Shown: in pieces, positions 17,401 to 24,333 of the stretch
How positions within the stretch are numbered: position 1 is the first letter of the stretch
How the letters are laid out: every line of letters starts with the position of its first letter
Source of the DNA: Rhizosphaericola sp047606825
Lineage (GTDB): Bacteria; Bacteroidota; Bacteroidia; Chitinophagales; Chitinophagaceae
Length of the DNA stretch: 24,410 bases
Direction: 5' to 3'
NCBI GenBank assembly: GCA_047606825.1
Contig: JASGDY010000067.1
Coordinates: forward strand, 1-24,410
Translations under genes and position numbers: made by a program
The notes under the pieces: generated by a model
What the model saw: only the letters and a program-made list of their open reading frames with translations
Told to the model about the DNA's origin: nothing
Databases searched by the model: none

Positions 17401-17867
17401 TTGGTTTCTGTGATGGTCTTTTTCTTCTTTTCCGCTTGGGATATGACAATCGTTTTGTCTTCTATGGCATAGCTCAGATCTTCAAATTCAACGATCTTGT
17501 CCAATACTTTATTTAAGGGCATTCTCCTGACATTCAGCGTGAGGGGTTTTGCCTCTTTGATATAGCGGTAGTCACAGAATACGACATACCCGGTCTGGAT
17601 CTCGATAGCCGTGAATATTTTGTCCAGTGATACGTTCTTGGCTGAGATGGTAACAACCTGGGATTTGACCTTGGCAGATGCGCCCAGTATGCCGGCAATC
17701 AGTAGAATAATCGTGAACTTCACCATCAGCATGATTTTTACGGTGGGACAATCTGTTTTTTGCCGTAGTGAAAATTGTTTTTTCTCTGTTGTTTTTTCCG
17801 CTACAGCTATGCAATAAGCAGCATGTACTTTTGGCACATGCGGACAATAACCACATGCATTTTTCAT
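14412..17867 (-). CDS. susC: SusC/RagA-family TonB-dependent receptor with STN signalling domain
   Basis: A 1151-residue outer-membrane transporter that imports glycan fragments using TonB energy. In order: a 45-residue N-terminal extension with several cysteines; a signal sequence (about residues 46-70, LMVKFTIILLIAGILGASA); an STN domain (about 72-145) that contacts FecR-type anti-sigma proteins; a CarboxypepD_reg-like domain (IHGQVKNETGEPLAGAAVKV); the SusC signature LDSIIVVGYGTVNKKDLTGA; a plug with IYVVDGF and ATAIYGARGANGVIVITTKK; and a long barrel ending in GLSLGF. The ATG at 17867 is used, although an internal ATG at about 17732 would give a more ordinary signal peptide. With the STN domain and upstream fecR, transport should be coupled to transcription control. 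Confidence 0.95.
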   Translation of the reverse strand: MKNACGYCPHVPKVHAAYCIAVAEKTTEKKQFSLRQKTDCPTVKIMLMVKFTIILLIAGILGASAKVKSQVVTISAKNVSLDKIFTAIEIQTGYVVFCDYRYIKEAKPLTLNVRRMPLNKVLDKIVEFEDLSYAIEDKTIVISQAEKKKKTITETKPDDITIHGQVKNETGEPLAGAAVKVKSTGKGTITDSLGNFTITVASGDDALLVSMIGYKTTEIAIDNRTNISLVLAQEVRSLDSIIVVGYGTVNKKDLTGAIGTVKAQDITKTATPDPLQAIQGRVSGVQVVSNSGSPGSGVTVKIRGVGSIGGNNPIYVVDGFQTADISYIAPSDIESMDVLKDASATAIYGARGANGVIVITTKKGKTGDIKVDFDAYYGRQQAWRKIPMTNSQQYATLVEEAYANDGSDVPSNFKAKLDSAKNGLIGTTDWQDVVMQNAPMQNYTLAVSGGSKINRFRLSGTFFNQDGIVRNSMMKKYFFNLNDELSPTQWIKAGFNVGFTHYHKTNYNGEYYGGVLTNVLQAEPVIPVYSADGNWSRPSLSYAGNPQRLVDFIKNSNTYGSLLVGNAWAEITFFKGFSLKSQFNATYNNGHTTTYTPEFYIDNVEQNAVSSLYDYRSESHGWLWTNYFNYKKDWGAHRINVMAGAEWQDAYWEESSVTAYDVPADPDLQTLSNTQSTSYTVAANKYASGLQSFFGRANYSYADRYLLTVTVRDDASSKFVKGHRSGIFPAFSGAWVISKEPFFTSNLISFLKLRAGWGRVGNEQSSGAYPYITMVSSNNLYVFGGSAVQGYAPSTFGNTELSWEKNEQTDIGLDVNFLNDHLSLSADVFKRTTKNLILSVPVPIYSGAPAKPSMNTGSMDNKGLELAMNYNGGKNFTYSLGGNVTLLSNKLTSLGIGDVMSLASVGKLGYVSRAEADKPFPYFYGLKTDGIFHNQTEIDSYVNSSGSLIQPNAHPGDVKFVDANGDGSISTSDYVDLGNPNPKVQFGFNASLGYQNFDLTLFAQGVAGNKIVNVLYYDVMSGSNGSGGWRNFMIDRMGRWTSDNTNTDQPRMTATDPNGNMQYSDHYIEKGDYLRMKSIQLGYTLPGKCLSSLKIERLRIYIASDNVFTITGYKGFDPEVGYHTYDPSFTGVDVAGYPQARSYRIGLSLGF

Positions 17868-17958
17868 ATATTTGTCTAGATTTTTAAATTAAACAATGAA
17901 TCGTGCTTCCCATGCGGGAGGTACGTCTCTTACAAATTGTTGTAATCTGAAATCATCG

Positions 17959-17991
17959 TACCGGGACGCGACGCCAATCTTGTTCCCGGTA
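17959..17991 (-). promoter_or_regulatory. Hairpin in the fecR-susC spacer
   Basis: TACCGGGA at 17959-17966 and TCCCGGTA at 17984-17991 pair exactly around a 17-base loop. In the minus-strand transcript this lies between the fecR stop and the susC start. No T tract follows, so it is not a standard terminator; it could stabilise the susC message end after processing or act as a weak attenuator. Confidence 0.45.
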
Positions 17992-18067
17992 TTTTTGTTT
18001 CAGAGATGGTTGTGTTTTATGTTTTTTTATTTTTCATTTTAAAGCAATTTTTATGGTCAATAATTTT

Positions 18068-19300
18068 TTATGGCATCACATATAGTTTGTTGCCTTCTAT
18101 CCTGAAATGCACATCCATTTTTTCCAAGGCGGTGAGCACTTGTGACAGGTAGAGGCTTTTCTGCATCTTGCCCCAGAACACACGGTTGGGGATTTTCCCT
18201 TCGTAGACAATGTCGACATTGTACCACCGGGATATGTCCATCAGTACGGTCTGCAGGTCAACCTGATGGAAATTGAACAAACCGTTTTTCCAGCTTACCG
18301 CGTCCTCGACATTGACATATTCTGATTGTATCGTGTTGTTTTTGGAATAGTCCACGGTCGCTGCCATTCCCGGGTCGATTTGTACAGTCTCGCCTGTCTT
18401 CCCCGAAAATATTTTGACGCTGCCTTCCAGCAAGGTTGTCGTCGCACGGAAAGCGTCTTTTCCCGGATAGGCGTTGACGTTGAAATGGGTTCCCAGGACT
18501 TCTATTTTTGCGTCGGGTGCCGCGTATTGTGGTGAATGGACGTTAACGACAAAAGGGACGCGGGTCTTGCCGTTTTTGCCCAATTGTTTGGCGACTTCAA
18601 AATAGACCTCGCCTTCCACGGTTACTTGTCTTTCTTTTGCGTCAAAAGGTACGGTGTAACGGATGGAGGATGCCGCGTTCAACCATATTTTGGTTCCGTC
18701 GGACAATGTTAGCTGGAAAGTTTTCCCGCGAGGGGTAGACAATGTATTGTATGTTGTCAGGCTTGTATCGTTACCGTCTGGGGCATGGTACACCAGTTGC
18801 TTGTCCCGCAATGATATGTTTGTCCCGTTTTGTCTGGGCAGTTTTTTTATGGTGTTTCCTGCTGAGTCCAATATGATTTTCCTGCCGTTGGCAAGCGTCA
18901 ATATAGCACCGTTTGTGCCGGGCTGGGCATCGTTGGCAATGGTTTTTTCAATGTGGACTATAGATGGTTGCTCGGCATGGTACAGTATCGCCCATCCCGC
19001 AAAAAAGAGTAGCGCGACCGTAGCGGCTGCCATAAATATCGTTCTTTTGCGCTTGCCTTGAGGCTGTATTGTTGCTGTCTGTGCTTTTTCAAATATCTTT
19101 GCTAAGATTTCGTCCGATTCAGTTGGTGAAAGTGGTCTATAGGTATTTTTATAGCTCGTCCATTGTTTTTCAATGGCTGATGACAGTTGTTCGTCGTCGG
19201 CATTTTCAATCATTTTAGCCAAAAGCTCCTTTTCTTCCGGAGTGCATTGGTTCTGGAAATAACGTTCCAACAAATAATCGAAATTTTGCCTGTTCGTCAT
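18068..19300 (-). CDS. FecR-family anti-sigma / transmembrane signal transducer
   Basis: The 410-residue protein has a cytoplasmic N-terminal helical region (FDYLLERYFQNQCTPEEKELL), one transmembrane helix at about 87-106 (TIFMAAATVALLFFAGWAIL), a periplasmic FecR domain with TPRGKTFQLTLSDGTKIWLN, EVYFEVAK and VLGTHFNVNAY, and a C-terminal DUF4974-like domain (LQTVLMDISRWYNVDIVYEG). Such proteins hold an ECF sigma factor at the membrane and release it when the STN domain of the partner SusC reports substrate. The start is the ATG at 19300; a TTG two codons upstream is less likely. susC lies downstream, as expected. The cognate sigma gene usually sits directly upstream of fecR, but here the upstream gene is a divergent beta-barrel receptor. 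Confidence 0.94.
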   Translation of the reverse strand: MTNRQNFDYLLERYFQNQCTPEEKELLAKMIENADDEQLSSAIEKQWTSYKNTYRPLSPTESDEILAKIFEKAQTATIQPQGKRKRTIFMAAATVALLFFAGWAILYHAEQPSIVHIEKTIANDAQPGTNGAILTLANGRKIILDSAGNTIKKLPRQNGTNISLRDKQLVYHAPDGNDTSLTTYNTLSTPRGKTFQLTLSDGTKIWLNAASSIRYTVPFDAKERQVTVEGEVYFEVAKQLGKNGKTRVPFVVNVHSPQYAAPDAKIEVLGTHFNVNAYPGKDAFRATTTLLEGSVKIFSGKTGETVQIDPGMAATVDYSKNNTIQSEYVNVEDAVSWKNGLFNFHQVDLQTVLMDISRWYNVDIVYEGKIPNRVFWGKMQKSLYLSQVLTALEKMDVHFRIEGNKLYVMP

Positions 19301-19641
19301 GTACAATCGTCGTTTTGAAAATTAAAAATCTACGGCATCTGATATATAACGGACAAAAGCGGCAAAGTACCCAGTGGCTTCTGAAAAATAATTTGGCACC
19401 GAATCTTCAGCGGCAAAGTCTAGATAGGTCATGGCATCGGACTACAAATGCTCGGATGACCTTTTGGGGATAAATGCAACATCCTTTTGGATAGGATATT
19501 TTCGATGGCTGCGTTTGACGCGGATTGCTATTGCCATTTTTCGACAAAAAAGGGTTGCTTTCCTTAATAGACTGTCTGTTTTCCGAGATTGTTTGTTATG
19601 CTTTGTCTGTTGCTGCAATTTCGAAAAAGAATAGACGAGGC
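19301..19641. other. Divergent intergenic region between fecR and the beta-barrel gene
   Basis: This 341-bp region separates two divergently transcribed genes and must hold promoters in both directions. No convincing gene is present; short open frames here have no family features. No exact TAnnTTTG element was found on either strand. A near match, TATGCTTTG (three-base spacer), lies at about 19597-19605 ahead of the plus-strand gene. A duplicated 11-mer is listed separately. The usual location of an ECF sigma gene, immediately upstream of fecR, is empty. Confidence 0.6.
19358..19419. promoter_or_regulatory. Direct repeat of an 11-mer upstream of fecR
   Basis: AGCGGCAAAGT occurs at 19358-19368 and again at 19409-19419, 51 bases apart and 58 to 119 bases upstream of the fecR start. 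On the fecR strand each reads ACTTTGCCGCT. The duplication could be a binding site for a regulator or an alternative-sigma promoter element; this is a guess from position alone. Confidence 0.3.
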
Positions 19642-22038
19642 ATGAAAGAAAAGATTACGATATTGATTATGGCACTTGGAATTTCCGTTTTCGGATATGC
19701 CCAGGTAAGTGTTTCGGGAAAGGTTGTCGATGCCAATGGTTCTCCGGTTGCCTATTCAACTGTCGAGTTTAATAAAGACGGCAAATCTTATGGTAAGATA
19801 GCAGATTCGGTAGGTTTTTACGCTTTGTCGCTTTCTGATACAGGTGTTTATAAGGTAAAAGTGAGTTCTTTTAATTTTAGGGATAGTATTTATAGAATTG
19901 ATATCGCAGATTCCGCCGTTGTCCATGATTTTCAGTTGGCAGAAAATGGAGGTTCCACATTGGGGAATGTAACAGTGTCTTCAAACAAAAGGAAACCTTT
20001 TATGCAAAAAAAAGTTGACAGATTTGTGTTCAACGTTGCAGAAAGTCCAATTGCAGTCGGAGGGGACGCTTGGAGCGTTTTGCAACATACCCCGTTAATA
20101 AGTGCCGACAATTCAGGAAAGCTTTCCATTGTCGGGAACACTTCCGCAAGCGTATATATCAATAACCGAAAATCATTTCTAAGCGGTGCAGACTTAATGA
20201 ACTACCTACAGACAATGCCATCCGACAACATCGTAAGCATTGAAGTAATTACAACTCCCCCTGCAAGTTACGATGCGGGTAGTGGCGGAGGTGTAATCAA
20301 TATTGTATTGAAAAAGATTTTGGACAACGGATTAAAAGGAAGCCTAACACTTACTGACCAGCAAGCAACATATAATAGACAAAAAGCATCGTTGCAACTG
20401 AACTATAAACACAATCGTTATTCGCAATCCTTAACCGTTGGTGGAGGGCTTGGTAAAACATTTACCAAGTTTGACAATACCATTAACTATTTTAATATCA
20501 ACCAGACTGAAATAGTAAACGAAAAATACATTACCGACGACAAACCACTGTCTGCATCAACGTCCATTGGATATGACTTGAGTAAAAATTCAACGATAGG
20601 AGGTTTGGTCGATTATTCCCACAGGCGATCCAAAAGCTATGATTATGCATTGGATGACATCAATATGAACGATCGTTTATCGGCCTATGTCAACAATAAC
20701 GATGGACATTCCAGTTCTGACATGATTTCCGGTAATCTTTTCTATAGATTGGTAGAAGATAAAAATGAACGGTCTTTTATAGTCAATCTCGACTATTTTA
20801 ATTACAGAAGCAACAATGATGGTGCGTTTTATTCACGTTATGCAGATTCGCCATCTGAAATATATAACGGCAACATGAGCGAAGCCAAACAAAAAGCGAA
20901 CAATTATTCCATTAAAGTGGACTATAGCCAACAGATATTTAAAACCGTTACTTTGGAGATTGGTGCCAAATACGGCTATACGGAAACCAAGAATCCTTAT
21001 ACGTTTTATAACTATTCGGATAATGACTGGACATATAATCCACAGGTGTCTAACTACTTTGTTTATAAAGAAGGGGTTACGGCTGCATACCTAAGTTTGG
21101 AAAAGAAGCTGTCATCAAAACTGGATGTAAAGGCTGGCGCACGCATAGAAAATACGGATATCAAAACATTGCAACAGGCAACCAATGAAAGCAATAATCA
21201 GAGTTATACGAAAATTTTACCAACGGCATATATTTCTTATGCTATTAATGGAGTCAACAATTTGTCTTTTGCAATTAAGAACGATTTTGAAAGGCCTTCG
21301 TTTTATACACTCAATCCATTCAAAGTCTATACAAGCAACAAAGTAATAGAGATGGGCAATCCTTTTTTGCAACCTGCAAAAATAATTGCTTATGAACTTT
21401 CATATATGCTAAAAAGTAATTATATTTTCACGGCTCGCTATCAGCACAGCTCTTCATTGTTTGGTCAGATACAAACAATTGCTACTCCAGATACACTATT
21501 GTACCAACAAGGAAACTATGGGAAGTCGGGCATTTGGTCCCTGATTTCCGTAATCAACCAACCAATAATTAAAAGCAAATGGGAGATAAATTTCTCCAAT
21601 ACTGTACAATGGTTAAAATATGATATACATGCAGATCAGATTCAATCCAATAAAACACATGGCTTGTATATAGGTTCACTTAATCAGACTTTTAAGAATC
21701 TTTTCAAGACGGGTATTGAAGCTTCCTTGTTTGGCATGTATCAAAGCAATATTGTCAATACCAACCTTTTGGGAAAATCCTTCGGAGAAGTAGATTTCGG
21801 TCTGACCAAAAATTTTGCGAATGCCGGATTTAAAATATCTCTTTATGCCAATGATATATTCAAGACAAGTGTATATACGGTACATAGTATCGGAAATTCC
21901 TCTTTTAGGTCGGATTTTAGGAGTTATTATGATAATCGTTATCTCAGAATATCGATAATAAAGAGCTTTGGTAATAAGAAAGTAAAAACCGACCAACAAA
22001 GATCTACGGGTAACGAAGATGAAAAGGGAAGAATATAG
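19642..22038 (+). CDS. Outer-membrane beta-barrel (TonB-dependent-receptor-like) protein
   Basis: A 798-residue outer-membrane protein of the OMP_b-brl_3 type (PF14905). A signal peptide ends GYAQ at about residue 20. Next is a CarboxypepD_reg-like domain, VSVSGKVVDANGSPVAYSTV and following, then a plug-like section with VYINNRKSFLSGADLMNYL and IEVITTPPASYDAGSGGGVI, and a barrel rich in aromatic beta strands ending in the basic tail. The ATG at 19642 begins the signal peptide; the frame is open 117 bases further upstream without signal features. It is more AT-rich than the genes to its left (20 of 60 bases G or C at 20881-20940). It precedes a peptide precursor and a radical SAM gene by 120 bp, so it may serve that cluster as a peptide channel or receptor; this is inferred from position. 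Confidence 0.88.
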   Translation: MKEKITILIMALGISVFGYAQVSVSGKVVDANGSPVAYSTVEFNKDGKSYGKIADSVGFYALSLSDTGVYKVKVSSFNFRDSIYRIDIADSAVVHDFQLAENGGSTLGNVTVSSNKRKPFMQKKVDRFVFNVAESPIAVGGDAWSVLQHTPLISADNSGKLSIVGNTSASVYINNRKSFLSGADLMNYLQTMPSDNIVSIEVITTPPASYDAGSGGGVINIVLKKILDNGLKGSLTLTDQQATYNRQKASLQLNYKHNRYSQSLTVGGGLGKTFTKFDNTINYFNINQTEIVNEKYITDDKPLSASTSIGYDLSKNSTIGGLVDYSHRRSKSYDYALDDINMNDRLSAYVNNNDGHSSSDMISGNLFYRLVEDKNERSFIVNLDYFNYRSNNDGAFYSRYADSPSEIYNGNMSEAKQKANNYSIKVDYSQQIFKTVTLEIGAKYGYTETKNPYTFYNYSDNDWTYNPQVSNYFVYKEGVTAAYLSLEKKLSSKLDVKAGARIENTDIKTLQQATNESNNQSYTKILPTAYISYAINGVNNLSFAIKNDFERPSFYTLNPFKVYTSNKVIEMGNPFLQPAKIIAYELSYMLKSNYIFTARYQHSSSLFGQIQTIATPDTLLYQQGNYGKSGIWSLISVINQPIIKSKWEINFSNTVQWLKYDIHADQIQSNKTHGLYIGSLNQTFKNLFKTGIEASLFGMYQSNIVNTNLLGKSFGEVDFGLTKNFANAGFKISLYANDIFKTSVYTVHSIGNSSFRSDFRSYYDNRYLRISIIKSFGNKKVKTDQQRSTGNEDEKGRI

Positions 22039-22070
22039 AGATATGCGTACTTCTTTGCATTAAAATATTT

Positions 22071-22091
22071 TCAAGCATTCCGGAGGCTTGA
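22071..22091 (+). other. Weak hairpin in the barrel-precursor spacer
   Basis: TCAAGC (22071-22076) and GCTTGA (22086-22091) pair around a 9-base loop 32 bases after the barrel stop codon. No T tract follows, so a role as terminator is doubtful. The remaining spacer up to the precursor start at 22159 is AT-rich and may hold the promoter for the peptide genes. Confidence 0.3.
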
Positions 22092-22158
22092 GAAGCATCT
22101 AAAAGCATATGGATGTAAAATGATATGCCTTAATTAATAATATTTTAAAAATTACAAA

Positions 22159-22362
22159 ATGAGTAATGAAAATTTGAAAAAAATCATCGAAGAGAAAAAA
22201 ACTGTAGATGATTCTAAAAAAGAAGTATTAAAAGAAGGTGAAGTGTTGAAAGAAGATGAATTAGAAGAAATTAATGGAGGTACTAATGAGACCCAAGAAG
22301 ATGCATCTGATTCAGACTGTAGTGGCATGGTTGTATGTAGTGGACATAAGTACAAACAATAA
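22159..22362 (+). CDS. RiPP precursor peptide with double-glycine leader
   Basis: A 67-residue peptide. The leader (residues 1-41) is highly charged, rich in Lys and Glu, and ends in LKEDELEEINGG, a classic double-glycine cleavage site with the expected Leu/Ile positions upstream. Cleavage after Gly41 would release a 26-residue core, TNETQEDASDSD then CSGMVVCSG then HKYKQ. The core is acidic in its first half and carries two cysteines (54 and 60) in identical CSG triplets separated by MVV. It is followed 53 bp later by a radical SAM/SPASM maturase, which makes it a likely substrate for radical-based modification such as a thioether or other cross-link at or near the CSG motifs. The modification is inferred. 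The peptide could alternatively be a bacteriocin-like peptide with only a disulfide. Confidence 0.82.
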   Translation: MSNENLKKIIEEKKTVDDSKKEVLKEGEVLKEDELEEINGGTNETQEDASDSDCSGMVVCSGHKYKQ

Positions 22363-22377
22363 AATTAATTTTGGACT

Positions 22378-22396
22378 GGGTACTCTTAGAGTACCC
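22378..22396 (+). promoter_or_regulatory. Hairpin between precursor and maturase genes
   Basis: GGGTACTC and GAGTACCC pair perfectly around a TTA loop, 15 bases after the precursor stop and 19 bases before the maturase start. The A-rich sequence after it is not a T tract. It probably acts as a partial terminator or RNA-stability element giving more precursor than enzyme, a common arrangement in peptide operons. Confidence 0.6.
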
Positions 22397-22415
22397 ATAT
22401 TAAAAAACAAAAATT

Positions 22416-23759
22416 ATGATATTTAAACTATCTAAATATTTACATATTGTAAATGACAAAAGTTTGCTTGGAGATTACTGTATTTTGTATTCTACAAGAA
22501 GTGGAGCCGTATTACAAATTATAAACAAACATTTGGATGCAATAAAAATTGGAAGATATGAAGACGTGCCATATAGTATATTACGAAAATTAATTGAGAA
22601 AAAAATTATTGTAAATAATAATGAGGATGAGCTTATATCAATTTTAAACTTTAACAAAGCAGCTATTTTAGAAGATGATACTTTAAGCTATACTGTACAG
22701 CCAACTTCTAATTGTCAACTTGGATGTCGCTATTGTGGGCAAGTTCATTCCAAGAATGTCATGTCATCAAAAGTCGCAGATGCTGTTATAGCACGTATTT
22801 CTAATTTAATAAATATTAAAAAAGATAAAATACGTCATTTGGGGATTACTTGGTATGGGGGTGAACCATTAACTGGATTAGATGCTTTAGAGTATTGTTC
22901 AGATTCATTGCAAAAAATATCTGAAAAAAATGGAATATCATATTCTGCTAGTATGATAACCAATGGACTTTCTTTGAAATATGATCTATTTAAAAAATTG
23001 GTTACTAAACATAAAATAAGCTCTTTTCAAATTACCTTGGATGGAACGAAAGAATTTCATGACAGACGAAGGATGTTAAAAAATGGGCAAGAATCATTTG
23101 ATATTATTTTTGCTAATATAAAAAAAATAGTTCTTTCGGATTTTTTTGAGGAGGCAAATGCAAATATAACGATTAGGAGCAATGTTGATTCTGAGAATAA
23201 AGATAATATCTTAGAATTAATGGATCTATTAAAAGTAAATGGCCTACATAATAAAATAAATTTTGCGATAGCTCCAATATTTAACTGGGGAGATAACAAT
23301 GCCAGTAAAGCAAATCCTATTGACAAGAATACATTTGCAAAGTTTGAGATAGATGTTATGTTGAAACAGATTCATGATGGTTTTCTAATTAATAAGGGCG
23401 TTGTTCCTCAACGACAAAAGACTGTATGTATGGTCGTGGCACCAAATTCAGAAGTTTTCGATGGATTTGGAAATGTTTCTACTTGTTGGGAGGTGCCATA
23501 TACACCTTTTTATGAAAATAAAGGCTTTGTAGCAGGAAATGTTTTCACAAATCCGTCAGTTTCAACAAAAAATACTTTGATGAGAAACTGGTATGACGAA
23601 GTACCCAAAAATGACTCATGGTGTAAAGATTGTAAGTTCTTGCCTGTTTGTGGAGGTGGTTGTCCTAAGTCGTGGTATATGGGAGAGCCTGCATGTCCTT
23701 CCTTTAAATTTAATATTGAAGATCGTATATTAATAGAAAAATTTAATTTAATACGTTAA
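22416..23759 (+). CDS. Radical SAM/SPASM peptide maturase
   Basis: A 447-residue enzyme with three parts. Residues 1-85 resemble a PqqD-like peptide-recognition domain (LYSTRSGAVLQIINKHLDAI, then LRKLIEKKIIV). The radical SAM core has the cluster motif CQLGCRYC (Cys100, 104, 107) that binds the SAM-cleaving iron-sulfur cluster, and the GGEP motif in TWYGGEPL. The C-terminus is a SPASM domain: Cys338, Cys357, then Cys403, 406, 412, 416 in WCKDCKFLPVCGGGC, and Cys427, enough for two auxiliary clusters. Such enzymes modify the core of a ribosomally made peptide; the gene next door encodes a fitting precursor. It is very AT-rich (16 of 60 bases G or C at 22441-22500), unlike the left of the window. 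The specific reaction cannot be predicted. Confidence 0.92.
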   Translation: MIFKLSKYLHIVNDKSLLGDYCILYSTRSGAVLQIINKHLDAIKIGRYEDVPYSILRKLIEKKIIVNNNEDELISILNFNKAAILEDDTLSYTVQPTSNCQLGCRYCGQVHSKNVMSSKVADAVIARISNLINIKKDKIRHLGITWYGGEPLTGLDALEYCSDSLQKISEKNGISYSASMITNGLSLKYDLFKKLVTKHKISSFQITLDGTKEFHDRRRMLKNGQESFDIIFANIKKIVLSDFFEEANANITIRSNVDSENKDNILELMDLLKVNGLHNKINFAIAPIFNWGDNNASKANPIDKNTFAKFEIDVMLKQIHDGFLINKGVVPQRQKTVCMVVAPNSEVFDGFGNVSTCWEVPYTPFYENKGFVAGNVFTNPSVSTKNTLMRNWYDEVPKNDSWCKDCKFLPVCGGGCPKSWYMGEPACPSFKFNIEDRILIEKFNLIR

Positions 23760-23769
23760 ATTTAGAAAT

Positions 23770-24333
23770 ATGTTGAAGGAATTAGAAAATAATGAAAGCA
23801 TGAATTTTGCACACCCAACAGTAAGTGCAGACGGCGACCATATTTTTTTCGATTTAGAAAAGTATGGAATGTCTATACTGGATGTTGAGAAGAATATGTC
23901 GATGTGCTATATTTTTTTTAAAAATGAAGAGTGTTTAAGTCTTCTTCGTAGACGTAGATTTGATAGTTTTCGATGTAGTTATTCAGACCTTGCTAACTTA
24001 GATATAAAATTAGATTATAGAATAGATAATGGAATTCTTCATCTATTAAAAGCAATGGAGGCATATAAATTTTATATTGAAGGCGCATACGAAAAAGCTT
24101 TGAAAGAAATGGATTGCTGTATCGATTTTGGAATACGACAAAGCACTTTTACGTATTCATATCTTATTGCTATTCAAGAGCAATGGCTGAACAAAATTAA
24201 GCTACTAAGTAAGATGTCTCTTATAGATAAGACGAGTAAAATATTGTTTATTAATGGGAGCAAGATATATGACCTATTAAGTTTTCTAAAACGCATAACC
24301 AGTAAGGGTTTATATTTCACAAATAGGGCATAA
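23770..24333 (+). CDS. Unrecognised 187-aa protein of the RiPP cluster
   Basis: I do not recognise a family. The ATG lies 10 bp after the maturase stop, so it is almost certainly co-translated with it. The protein lacks a signal peptide and clear transmembrane helices. The first 60 residues look like mixed alpha/beta (DGDHIFFDLEKYGMSILDVE); the middle holds a helical pair, LLKAMEAYKFYIEGAYEKAL, reminiscent of a single TPR-like hairpin; the end is basic and helical (LSFLKRITSKGLYF). There are four cysteines but no cluster-binding spacing. It shares the low GC content of the maturase. Possible roles are a precursor-binding partner, an immunity protein or a second processing factor; none is supported directly. 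Confidence 0.7.
   Translation: MLKELENNESMNFAHPTVSADGDHIFFDLEKYGMSILDVEKNMSMCYIFFKNEECLSLLRRRRFDSFRCSYSDLANLDIKLDYRIDNGILHLLKAMEAYKFYIEGAYEKALKEMDCCIDFGIRQSTFTYSYLIAIQEQWLNKIKLLSKMSLIDKTSKILFINGSKIYDLLSFLKRITSKGLYFTNRA

Noticed and set aside
19431..19634. Small plus-strand gene in the fecR-barrel spacer
   Set aside because: The 67-residue translation has no domain, start signal or compositional support and overlaps the barrel frame's open upstream part.
22152..22355. Minus-strand 67-codon frame over the precursor gene
   Set aside because: It is a serine-rich mirror of the Lys/Glu-rich leader; the plus-strand frame has the GG leader and the right gene order.
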